Assembly: GCA_016281435.1 (NCBI GenBank)
Contig: JAEEIQ010000024.1
Span: 1-5,398 of the forward strand
Length of the DNA stretch: 5,398 nucleotides
Direction of reading: 5' to 3'
Origin: Bacteroidales bacterium
Lineage (GTDB): Bacteria; Bacteroidota; Bacteroidia; Bacteroidales; UBA932
Part shown: one piece after another, positions 1 to 5,398 of the stretch
How the letters are laid out: each line of letters starts with the position of its first letter
How positions within the stretch are numbered: position 1 is the first letter of the stretch
Notes under the pieces: model-generated
What the model saw: only the letters and a program-made list of their open reading frames with translations
The model's database searches: none
Told to the model about the DNA's origin: nothing
Translations under genes and position numbers: made by a program

Positions 1-872
1 ATCCCAAACGCATCAACATCGTCAACTGCCTTCCGGACAACGTATTCGCGGAGCCCGGGCAGGCTTCCCCTGAAGCAGCTCGCGGAGCCATCACCGCCCT
101 CGAATGCGCGGTGCGTGACATCAAGGCAGGAGAGATAGACGTGCTGGTCACAGGTCCGATCAACAAGAAATCCATGTCCGGCGAAGGCTTCGGCTTCCCC
201 GGCCACACAGAATACCTGCAGAATGCTTTCGGCGTCAAGGACGTCACGATGCTGATGGTCAGCGACCGTCTCAAGCTCGGGGTCGTCACGGGGCACATCC
301 CGCTGAAGGACGTTCCCGGCAAGATCAGCAAGGAAAAGATCCTGAGCAAGCTTCGCCTCATGAACGAATCGCTGCAGAAGGACTTCGGCAAGGAAAAACC
401 TAAGATCGCGGTGCTCAGCCTCAATCCCCACAGCGGAGACGGCGGCCTCCTCGGCACCGAGGAGCAGGACATCATAATCCCTGCCGTGCAGCAGGCTACA
501 GAAGAAGGCATCCTCGCCTTCGGGCCATTCTCGCCGGACGGTTATTTCGGACTCGGGCACTACGAGAAGTTCGACGCGACGCTCGCGATGTACCACGACC
601 AGGGCCTCTCCCCCTTCAAGGCCATCGCCTTCGAAGACGGCGTCAACTATACAGCCGGACTGCCCGTCGTGAGGACCTCTCCCGACCACGGCACCGCCTT
701 CGAAATGGCCGGAAGGGACGAAGCGGACCCCCGCTCGATGCGTGCGGCGTTTTTCCGGGCCATAGACATCTGGCACAGCCGCAGGGAATGGGAGGATCTG
801 CAGGACGGAAAGATGATTGAACAGCCGCGGCACGAACGCAGCGAGCGTCCCGGAAAGCCCCAGATAGCCTAG
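1..872 (+). CDS. pdxA: 4-hydroxythreonine-4-phosphate dehydrogenase PdxA, 5'-truncated
   Basis: PdxA oxidises and decarboxylates 4-phosphohydroxy-L-threonine in the DXP-dependent pathway to pyridoxal phosphate; it is a cytosolic, metal-dependent NAD enzyme. The frame is open from base 3, so the 5' end lies outside the window. The 289 visible residues align without gaps to E. coli residues from about 69 onward, so roughly 68 N-terminal residues are missing. Visible signatures are a TGPINK segment, FPGHTE with the substrate-contacting His at fragment residue 68, and three metal-ligand histidines at 98 (TGH), 143 (LNPH) and 198 (YHDQG). Their spacing of 45 and 55 matches E. coli His166, His211 and His266. 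The motif TSPDHGTAFEMAGR near the C-terminus is also typical. A GTG at 111 is an internal Val codon, not the start. The stop TAG (870-872) lies 4 nt before rlmN, which suggests one operon. The family call is near certain. Confidence 0.96.
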   Translation, partial: PKRINIVNCLPDNVFAEPGQASPEAARGAITALECAVRDIKAGEIDVLVTGPINKKSMSGEGFGFPGHTEYLQNAFGVKDVTMLMVSDRLKLGVVTGHIPLKDVPGKISKEKILSKLRLMNESLQKDFGKEKPKIAVLSLNPHSGDGGLLGTEEQDIIIPAVQQATEEGILAFGPFSPDGYFGLGHYEKFDATLAMYHDQGLSPFKAIAFEDGVNYTAGLPVVRTSPDHGTAFEMAGRDEADPRSMRAAFFRAIDIWHSRREWEDLQDGKMIEQPRHERSERPGKPQIA

Positions 873-876
873 CGCG

Positions 877-1917
877 ATGAAGGAAAAGCTGCTCGGAAAG
901 ACTCTCGGGGAGCTCCGGCAGGCAGCCGTCGAGGCGGGCCTTCCGGCTTTCGTGGGCGGGCAGCTGGCCGACTGGCTTTACGCCAAACGGGCCGTCAGCT
1001 GGGAGCGCATGGGCAACATCTCAAAGGCCGCCAAGGCCGCTCTTGCCGAACGCTTCGAGCTCGGGACCATAGCGCCGGCCGCGACCGCGTGCTCTTTGGA
1101 CGGCACGAAAAAATACCTCTTCCCCGTAACCTGCCCCGTCCCCGGCGGCAGCGAAGCCTCGGCCGTGGAGTCTGTGATGATCCCGGACGATGACAGGAAG
1201 ACCCTGTGCGTTTCTTCCCAGGCCGGCTGCAAGATGGGCTGCAAGTTCTGCATGACTGGCCGTCAGGGCTGGCACGGGAACCTGGACGCCGCGGACATAC
1301 TCGCGCAGTTCCTGGGGGTGGACGAATCGACGGAATTGACCAACACCGTGTTCATGGGAATGGGAGAGCCTCTGGACAACTACGAAGCAGTCGCGCGGGC
1401 AATCGAGGTCCTGACGGCCCCGTGGGGATTCGGATGGAGCCCGAAGCGCATCACGGTCTCTTCGATCGGAGTGCTGCCCAATCTGAAACGATTCCTGGAC
1501 GAAAGCCGCTGCCACGTGGCCATCAGCCTGCACAACCCCTTCGGAGAGGAGCGTTTCCAAATGATGCCCACCGAAAAGGCCTGGCCCATTCGGGACACCG
1601 TTTCCCTGCTGCGCAAATATGACTTTTCCGGCCAGCGGAGGGTCAGTTTCGAATATACGATGTTCGAAGGCTGGAACGACGACAGGAGGCACGCCGACGC
1701 ACTCGTGCGGCTGCTCGGAGGTCTGGAATGCCGCGTCAACCTCATCCGCTTCCACAAGATTCCGGATTTCCCCTATGGAACGTCCCCGGAACAGACCATG
1801 GTACACTTCCGGGATTATCTTTCCTCAAAGGGAATCACCTGCACGATACGGTCTTCACGCGGGGAGGACATACTCGCCGCCTGCGGCATGCTCGCGGGCC
1901 AGCACGCATCAGAATAA
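877..1917 (+). CDS. rlmN: dual-specificity 23S rRNA/tRNA adenine-C2 methyltransferase RlmN
   Basis: This radical-SAM enzyme methylates C2 of A2503 in 23S rRNA and of A37 in some tRNAs, supporting translational fidelity. At 346 aa it has normal family length. The 4Fe-4S motif CxxxCxxC lies at Cys118, Cys122 and Cys125. The two catalytic cysteines are both present: Cys111 in TLCVSSQ (E. coli Cys118 equivalent) and Cys336 in LAACGMLAG (E. coli Cys355 equivalent, the methyl carrier). The SAM-binding motif MGMGEP is at 160-165, and an SLHNP segment followed by a Met-Pro motif is in the expected place. Having both catalytic cysteines separates it from radical-SAM proteins that lack this chemistry; a Cfr-type A2503 C8 methylase is possible in principle, but the sequence style and pdxA linkage favour RlmN. 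The ATG at 877 follows pdxA by 4 nt with no clear Shine-Dalgarno. The stop TAA overlaps the recX start by one base. Confidence 0.96.
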   Translation: MKEKLLGKTLGELRQAAVEAGLPAFVGGQLADWLYAKRAVSWERMGNISKAAKAALAERFELGTIAPAATACSLDGTKKYLFPVTCPVPGGSEASAVESVMIPDDDRKTLCVSSQAGCKMGCKFCMTGRQGWHGNLDAADILAQFLGVDESTELTNTVFMGMGEPLDNYEAVARAIEVLTAPWGFGWSPKRITVSSIGVLPNLKRFLDESRCHVAISLHNPFGEERFQMMPTEKAWPIRDTVSLLRKYDFSGQRRVSFEYTMFEGWNDDRRHADALVRLLGGLECRVNLIRFHKIPDFPYGTSPEQTMVHFRDYLSSKGITCTIRSSRGEDILAACGMLAGQHASE

Positions 1918-2384
1918 TGGACGATAGGGCAAAGAAAGTTCTGGACAGCCTGCAGGGGCTGTGTTCGAGGCAGGAGTGCTGCACTTCCGACCTGCTCGGC
2001 AAGGCGGTGCGCCGGCTCGATGGGGACAGGGCTGCCGCCGAGGAGGTCGTGCAAGCCCTGGTCGCGGACGGATTCGCCGACAACCGGCGCTATGCGGCTG
2101 CGTTCGCGCGTGAAAAGGCTTCCATCACCGGATGGGGACCCGTGAAGATACGCCAGGCCCTCGCAGCAAAGGGAATCCCGCGCGAAGCCATAGATGAAGC
2201 CCTCCCGGAAATCGATTCCGAAAGGGCCTCAGCCAAGCTTCAGAAACTCCTTGAAAGCAAGTGGAAGACTCTCCAGGGAGACCCTTACGCCCGTTTCAAG
2301 CTTCTCAAATACGCGCTTTCACGGGGTTACGAATATTCCGCCGTGGAGGATCTGGTCGCAGAAATCACTGGCGGAGGCCATTGA
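1917..2384 (+). CDS. recX: recombination regulator RecX
   Basis: RecX binds RecA filaments and usually restrains RecA recombinase and co-protease activity. The start is the ATG at 1917-1919, which shares its A with the rlmN stop (TAATG), so translational coupling is likely. The open frame continues upstream to 1728, but that part only shadows rlmN. The product is 155 aa, close to the usual length of about 150-165. It shows the RecX helical-repeat pattern: a CSRQECC segment at 16-22, LVADGFADNRRYA at 48-60 and the family core GWGPVKIRQALAAKGI at 72-87. A further repeat-like part ends in SRGY at 135-138. It is acidic and basic-helix rich and has no signal peptide, so it is cytosolic. Its 3' end overlaps the convergent lipoprotein gene by 20 bp (2365-2384). 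The recA gene is about 2.55 kb away on the opposite strand rather than in the same operon. Confidence 0.9.
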   Translation: MDDRAKKVLDSLQGLCSRQECCTSDLLGKAVRRLDGDRAAAEEVVQALVADGFADNRRYAAAFAREKASITGWGPVKIRQALAAKGIPREAIDEALPEIDSERASAKLQKLLESKWKTLQGDPYARFKLLKYALSRGYEYSAVEDLVAEITGGGH

Positions 2385-3027
2385 TATACACATACTTGTC
2401 CTTCCCGTCCTTGAAATCGAGAAGGGCTTTGTCGATAAAGCGTCCGTTCCTGGTGACTTCCATCATTATCTTGCCTCTGCAACTTTCCCAGAACATGGAT
2501 GCCCCGCGTGAAAAAACAAGCGACTCCCCGTCTTCCGTCCAGAAATGGCACAAATAACCGTTGTCTTCCCTGCGGGTTCCACTTACCGTCACAGTCCAGT
2601 CATAATGGCCATCGGCTCCATCGCCTTTCTTGAGTATCATAGTGTACTCTGTCAGAAACTCTTTCCCTGCATCAAGCAGGTAATCACCGCTTCGGGACAT
2701 AGTCCACTCTCCATCTGCCGTGCAGCGGATGACAACGCCCTTGATTGAGGAAATATCATTGCAGGTCCATTGAGCTCCGACTTGATCGACTTGCTTGCCC
2801 CCAGTCTCATACTGGCGGCTCTCGTACTCGAAATAATCATTATAGAGAAGGGCCTTTTCAATCTGCCGCAGATTGTCAACCGGAAGGTTGTCCGCCAGCG
2901 TGAGCAAGTAGGATTCTCCCGGGGAAGTCCCATAAAAGCTGCCGTAACTGCCCGCGAAATCAGACCATTTGGCGCATGCAACGGTGATTGCAAGCATTGC
3001 GGTTATTAAAAGGAAATGCTTTTTCAT
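2365..3027 (-). CDS. predicted lipoprotein of unknown function
   Basis: I do not recognise a family. The 220-aa product starts MKKH, has a hydrophobic stretch at about 5-17 and then Cys18, which looks like a lipoprotein signal. The lipobox (T-V-A-C) is weak because position -3 is Thr rather than Leu, so a plain type I signal or an inner-membrane anchor cannot be excluded. Four further cysteines (89, 102, 160, 183) could form two disulfides, in keeping with export. The mature part is rich in Tyr, Trp, Gly and Asp with short alternating hydrophobic stretches, suggesting a beta-rich fold. I chose the ATG at 3027 over a TTG nine bases upstream because it begins the signal peptide; the TTG would overlap the previous gene. 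It lies 5 nt after the barrel gene, so the two are probably co-transcribed and may work together in the envelope. The last 20 bp overlap recX. Base composition is lower in GC than in the flanking genes. Confidence 0.78.
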   Translation of the reverse strand: MKKHFLLITAMLAITVACAKWSDFAGSYGSFYGTSPGESYLLTLADNLPVDNLRQIEKALLYNDYFEYESRQYETGGKQVDQVGAQWTCNDISSIKGVVIRCTADGEWTMSRSGDYLLDAGKEFLTEYTMILKKGDGADGHYDWTVTVSGTRREDNGYLCHFWTEDGESLVFSRGASMFWESCRGKIMMEVTRNGRFIDKALLDFKDGKDKYVYINGLRQ

Positions 3028-3032
3028 GACAG

Positions 3033-3629
3033 TCAAAACTTAAGGCCAAGGCCGGCACGCATGCCGCTTATCGCGGTCCCTAGAACGAGTTCTTCAAAAA
3101 AATACACCTTTCTCCCGATTGCGGCTCCGACAGGAACAATCTCGAAAACCGGTTTGACCTTAACTGAAGATTCTTCAAACTGGGACTGCCACCTCAGCAG
3201 GAGACCGACACCGGCATCCCCGTACAATCTCCCGATCCGGCCAGTATAGTAATCAAAATGTGCGGCCGGCTGGAGTGATATGATGAATCCTTTCAAAGGA
3301 TAGGAAGCATCAGTCATGGGATCCAGGTATGCACCTCCCACCCATGTCGTACCGGCCCGGCCGCCGACACTAAGCCAACTCCGCACCCTTTTCCAGGCCC
3401 GCACCTCCAGCCAAGGCATAGTTTCGCAGTCGACAAGACTGGGGGAATACTGCTCGGACAGCGTATTCCCGTTGGTCCTATTAAAATAGACGGACTGATA
3501 ATCCACATAATCCAACGGGATCATTCCGAGCCCGGCAGAGAAGTCCCATCCACCGGGCCGGCCCTGCGAAAAAGCGGTTCCGGACAACGACAAACCCACA
3601 AGGAGAGGGATAGCATATTTCAGTTTCAT
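3033..3629 (-). CDS. predicted small outer-membrane beta-barrel protein
   Basis: No specific family is recognised. The 198-aa product has a clear Sec signal peptide: basic MKLK, a hydrophobic core to about residue 15, and a likely cut after AFS at 21. The mature protein alternates polar and hydrophobic or aromatic residues in many short strands (for example 74-98, 113-128, 134-149, 158-172 and 174-198). It ends GLGLKF with a C-terminal Phe, the usual recognition signal for the BAM insertion machinery. The size would suit a barrel of about eight strands; the strand number is a guess. I chose the ATG at 3629 because the signal peptide begins there; an in-frame TTG nine bases upstream is less likely. 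There is no evident Shine-Dalgarno. The lipoprotein gene follows after 5 nt. A periplasmic beta-sandwich is an alternative, but the signal peptide plus terminal Phe favour the outer membrane. Confidence 0.82.
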   Translation of the reverse strand: MKLKYAIPLLVGLSLSGTAFSQGRPGGWDFSAGLGMIPLDYVDYQSVYFNRTNGNTLSEQYSPSLVDCETMPWLEVRAWKRVRSWLSVGGRAGTTWVGGAYLDPMTDASYPLKGFIISLQPAAHFDYYTGRIGRLYGDAGVGLLLRWQSQFEESSVKVKPVFEIVPVGAAIGRKVYFFEELVLGTAISGMRAGLGLKF

Positions 3630-3635
3630 CGTCAA

Positions 3636-3651
3636 CAATTATACGCTTATA
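3636..3651 (-). promoter_or_regulatory. possible promoter of the barrel-lipoprotein pair
   Basis: Reading on the minus strand, TATAATTG occupies 3643-3636 just before the ATG at 3629, and a second AT-rich hexamer TATAAG lies at 3651-3646. TATAATTG matches the Bacteroidetes -7 element (TAnnTTTG) at all but one fixed position. No good TTTG at the expected -33 spacing is visible, and transcription starting from this element would leave almost no leader. It may be real or chance AT-rich sequence. Confidence 0.25.
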
Positions 3652-3662
3652 AAAACGCAACC

Positions 3663-3709
3663 GGGGCAGGGATACTGCACCATTCCCCTCAAAAAAAAGT
3701 CCATGCCCC
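3663..3709. repeat. imperfect inverted repeat between trpS and the barrel gene
   Basis: GGGGCA at 3663-3668 and TGCCCC at 3704-3709 are perfect inverted arms of 6 bp. Between them a second weaker pairing is possible (AGGG near 3668-3671 with CCCT near 3686-3689), and a run of eight A lies at 3691-3698. On the minus strand the T-run falls inside the loop region rather than after a stem, so it is not a standard intrinsic terminator for trpS. It could be a leader structure for the barrel gene or chance. Confidence 0.25.
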
Positions 3710-3763
3710 AAGAACCGATGTCCAAAGACGCCCCCACCTGATACCTGTCCACTCTTTCCCGGA

Positions 3764-4933
3764 CTACGCTTCGGATGAAGCCGCCTGCCGGGAGGCGATC
3801 AGTTCGTCAAGGACTTCCTTGTCAAAATAGTTGATGCGCATCGAGCGCTTCACCGCCGCGAGGGTTTCCGCCGCGGCTGCGCGGGCCTTTTCGGAACCTT
3901 TGCGCAGGACCTCATAGACGTAAGGGATATTCTTTTCCAGCTCGCTGCGGCGCTGCCTGATGGGCTCCAGCGTATCGTTCAGCACGGCGTTCAGGAAGTT
4001 CTTCAGCATCATATCCCCGAGGCCTCCCCTGCGGTACTGATCCTTGACCTCGTCGAGGCTGTGGAACTCGAAGGACACCTTCTTTCCCTGGAAGCATGAG
4101 GCGAACTTGTCGAAATGCTCCGGGCGGCAGAATGCGTCCAGATAGGTAAAGACGGTGTTCCCTTCGACATGCCCGGGATCGGAGACCTGCAGATGCTGGG
4201 GATCAGTATACATCCCGCGGACCTTCTCCCAAACGACGTCGGCAGGATCGGAAAGATATATGCAGTTCCCGAGGGACTTGCTCATCTTCGCCTTTCCATC
4301 CGTGCCGGGGAGGCGCATGCACGCCGCCGAATCCGGAAGGAGTATCTCCGGCTCCGTAAGGGTCGGTCCATATACGGAATTGAACTTGCGCACAATCTCA
4401 CGCGTCTGTTCGATCATCGGTTCCTGGTCCTCTCCGACCGGGACGGTCGTGGCCTGGAAGGCAGTGATGTCCGCCGCCTGGCTGATTGGATAGCAGAAGA
4501 ATCCTACCGGGGTGCCGGCCTTGTTGTCGGCCCCGCCGTCCTCGGCATCAGCGGATCCGTTGAAACCGCGAAGCTGCATTTCCTGCTTCACGGTAGGATT
4601 GCGCTGGAGGCGCTGGACCGTCACCAGGTTCATGTAGAAGAACGTAAGCTCCGTCAGCTCGCTGACCTGCGACTGGATGAACAGGGTCGATTTCTCCGGA
4701 TCCAGGCCGCAGGCCATGTAGTCCAGAGCCACCTCGATGATATTCTGGCGGACCTTTTCGGGGTTGTCCGCATTGTCGGTAAGCGCCTGCGCGTCAGCGA
4801 TCATTATGAATATCTTGTCGAACTGCCCGCTGTCCTGAAGCTCGACGCGGCGCCTCAGCGACCCGACATAATGTCCGATATGGAGCCGCCCCGTGGGGCG
4901 GTCTCCGGTAAGTATGATCTTTTCTTTTCCCAT
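3764..4933 (-). CDS. trpS: tryptophan--tRNA ligase (class Ic)
   Basis: TrpRS charges tRNA-Trp with tryptophan in the cytosol and is essential for translation. The class I signatures are present: the HIGH motif is HIGH itself at 18-21 within [14 protein letters not shown], and KMSKS is at 216-220. The specificity region YPISQAADI at 148-156 places Asp155 where family members contact the Trp indole, and VPVGEDQ is at 164-170. The product is 389 aa, longer than the usual 330-360. Part of the excess is an Ala/Asp/Gly-rich loop at about 126-140, between the RNPTVKQE segment and GFFCYP. The ATG at 4933 is 2 nt after the recA stop, with a GGAG about 11 nt upstream inside the recA end, so co-transcription with recA is likely. 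The stop TAG is at 3766-3764, and no convincing intrinsic terminator follows. Confidence 0.96.
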   Translation of the reverse strand: MGKEKIILTGDRPTGRLHIGHYVGSLRRRVELQDSGQFDKIFIMIADAQALTDNADNPEKVRQNIIEVALDYMACGLDPEKSTLFIQSQVSELTELTFFYMNLVTVQRLQRNPTVKQEMQLRGFNGSADAEDGGADNKAGTPVGFFCYPISQAADITAFQATTVPVGEDQEPMIEQTREIVRKFNSVYGPTLTEPEILLPDSAACMRLPGTDGKAKMSKSLGNCIYLSDPADVVWEKVRGMYTDPQHLQVSDPGHVEGNTVFTYLDAFCRPEHFDKFASCFQGKKVSFEFHSLDEVKDQYRRGGLGDMMLKNFLNAVLNDTLEPIRQRRSELEKNIPYVYEVLRKGSEKARAAAAETLAAVKRSMRINYFDKEVLDELIASRQAASSEA

Positions 4934-4935
4934 CG

Positions 4936-5398
4936 TCAGTCTTTCTCCGCCTTGAGGGCCTGCCGCACCTGCGCTTCGATCTCGTCACAGAACTCGGGAT
5001 TGTCCTTCAGCATCTGCTTTACGGAGGCAAGTCCCTGGGCGATCTTTTCACCCTTGTAGCTGAACCAGCTGCTGCTCTTGTGGATGATATCTAACCCGAT
5101 AGCGAGGTCGGCGATCTCCCCTTCGTGAGATATGCCCTCGCCATAGACGATGTCGAACTCGGCCTTCTTGAAAGGAGGGGCCATCTTGTTCTTGACGACC
5201 TTGACGCGCGTGCGGTTGCCGGTGGCCTCGTCACCGTCCTTGAGCTGCGTAGTGCGGCGCACGTCGATACGCACGGAGGCGTAGAACTTCAAGGCGTTGC
5301 CGCCCGTCGTGGTCTCGGGGTTACCGCACATGATGCCTATCTTCTCGCGCAGCTGGCTGATGAGAAAGCAGGAGGTGTTGGTCTTCGGTATGTTGGCC
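4936..5398 (-). CDS. recA: recombinase RecA, C-terminal 153 residues
   Basis: RecA forms ATP-dependent filaments on single-stranded DNA, carries out strand exchange and triggers the SOS co-protease response. Only the 3' part is in the window (open frame from 5397), so the Walker A and B motifs are outside. Visible are KTNTSC, the SQLREKIG segment carrying the Gln194-equivalent allosteric residue, and most of DNA-binding loop L2 with [30 protein letters not shown] and YGEGI follow, and then the C-terminal domain with YKGEKIAQG and DNPEF. L2 carries Cys where E. coli has Phe203, and Ser where it has Asn193. The protein stops soon after the C-terminal domain (KAEKD) without the long acidic tail of E. 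coli RecA. The stop TGA (4938-4936) is 2 nt before trpS. Confidence 0.97.
   Translation of the reverse strand, partial: ANIPKTNTSCFLISQLREKIGIMCGNPETTTGGNALKFYASVRIDVRRTTQLKDGDEATGNRTRVKVVKNKMAPPFKKAEFDIVYGEGISHEGEIADLAIGLDIIHKSSSWFSYKGEKIAQGLASVKQMLKDNPEFCDEIEAQVRQALKAEKD

Noticed and set aside
1021..1806. 261-codon open frame on the - strand opposite rlmN
   Set aside because: It mirrors rlmN, is rich in Arg, Gly and His as antisense translations of GC-rich genes tend to be, and has no recognisable motif.
1728..1916. N-terminal extension of recX inside rlmN
   Set aside because: The added residues have no RecX similarity, overlap essential rlmN sequence in another frame, and the ATG at 1917 gives a normal-length RecX.
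2385..3015. Short + strand open frames downstream of recX
   Set aside because: They are antisense to the lipoprotein gene, lack motifs and good starts, and the opposite frame has a full signal peptide and fits the neighbouring gene.
3691..3720. Rho-independent terminator of trpS at the eight-T tract (minus strand)
   Set aside because: I could find no stable GC-rich stem directly before the T-run; only 3-4 bp matches are possible.
4115..5059. 314-codon open frame on the + strand opposite trpS and the recA end
   Set aside because: It is exactly antisense to two confidently identified genes and shows no domain of its own; long antisense frames are expected in GC-rich coding DNA.

Overview
The window looks like chromosomal core DNA from a member of the Bacteroidota, probably order Bacteroidales, of fairly high GC. 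Reasons: pdxA is followed at once by rlmN, a neighbourhood I associate with Bacteroidales. The genes mostly lack Shine-Dalgarno sequences. RecX and TrpRS have a Bacteroidales-like style, and a small exported beta-barrel protein ends in an aromatic residue. The assignment below phylum level is inference. There are seven protein genes, the first and last cut by the window edges. I see no RNA gene, mobile element, CRISPR array or origin.

Layout. On the + strand, bases 1-2384 hold a tightly packed unit: the 3' part of pdxA (vitamin B6 synthesis), rlmN (23S rRNA/tRNA adenine C2 methylation) and recX (RecA modulator). The gaps are 4 nt and a 1-nt TAATG overlap, so the three are probably one transcript. 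On the - strand, reading from the right edge, come the 3' part of recA (recombinase) and then trpS (tryptophanyl-tRNA synthetase) only 2 nt later, again probably co-transcribed. Next is a 134-bp gap, then two small envelope genes 5 nt apart: a 198-aa predicted outer-membrane beta-barrel and a 220-aa predicted lipoprotein of unknown function. The lipoprotein gene runs convergently into recX and their coding ends overlap by 20 bp.

How the parts relate. recX and recA, often neighbours in one operon elsewhere, are here about 2.55 kb apart on opposite strands. RecX is tied to a housekeeping pdxA-rlmN transcript, and RecA to trpS. The two envelope genes between them are visibly less GC-rich and are the accessory-looking part of the window.

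Nothing here amounts to a clear new system. The points most worth a second look are a cysteine where E. coli RecA has Phe203 in DNA-binding loop L2, the convergent recX/lipoprotein overlap, and the uncharacterised barrel-lipoprotein pair. The longest stretch without a gene is 134 bp (3630-3763).
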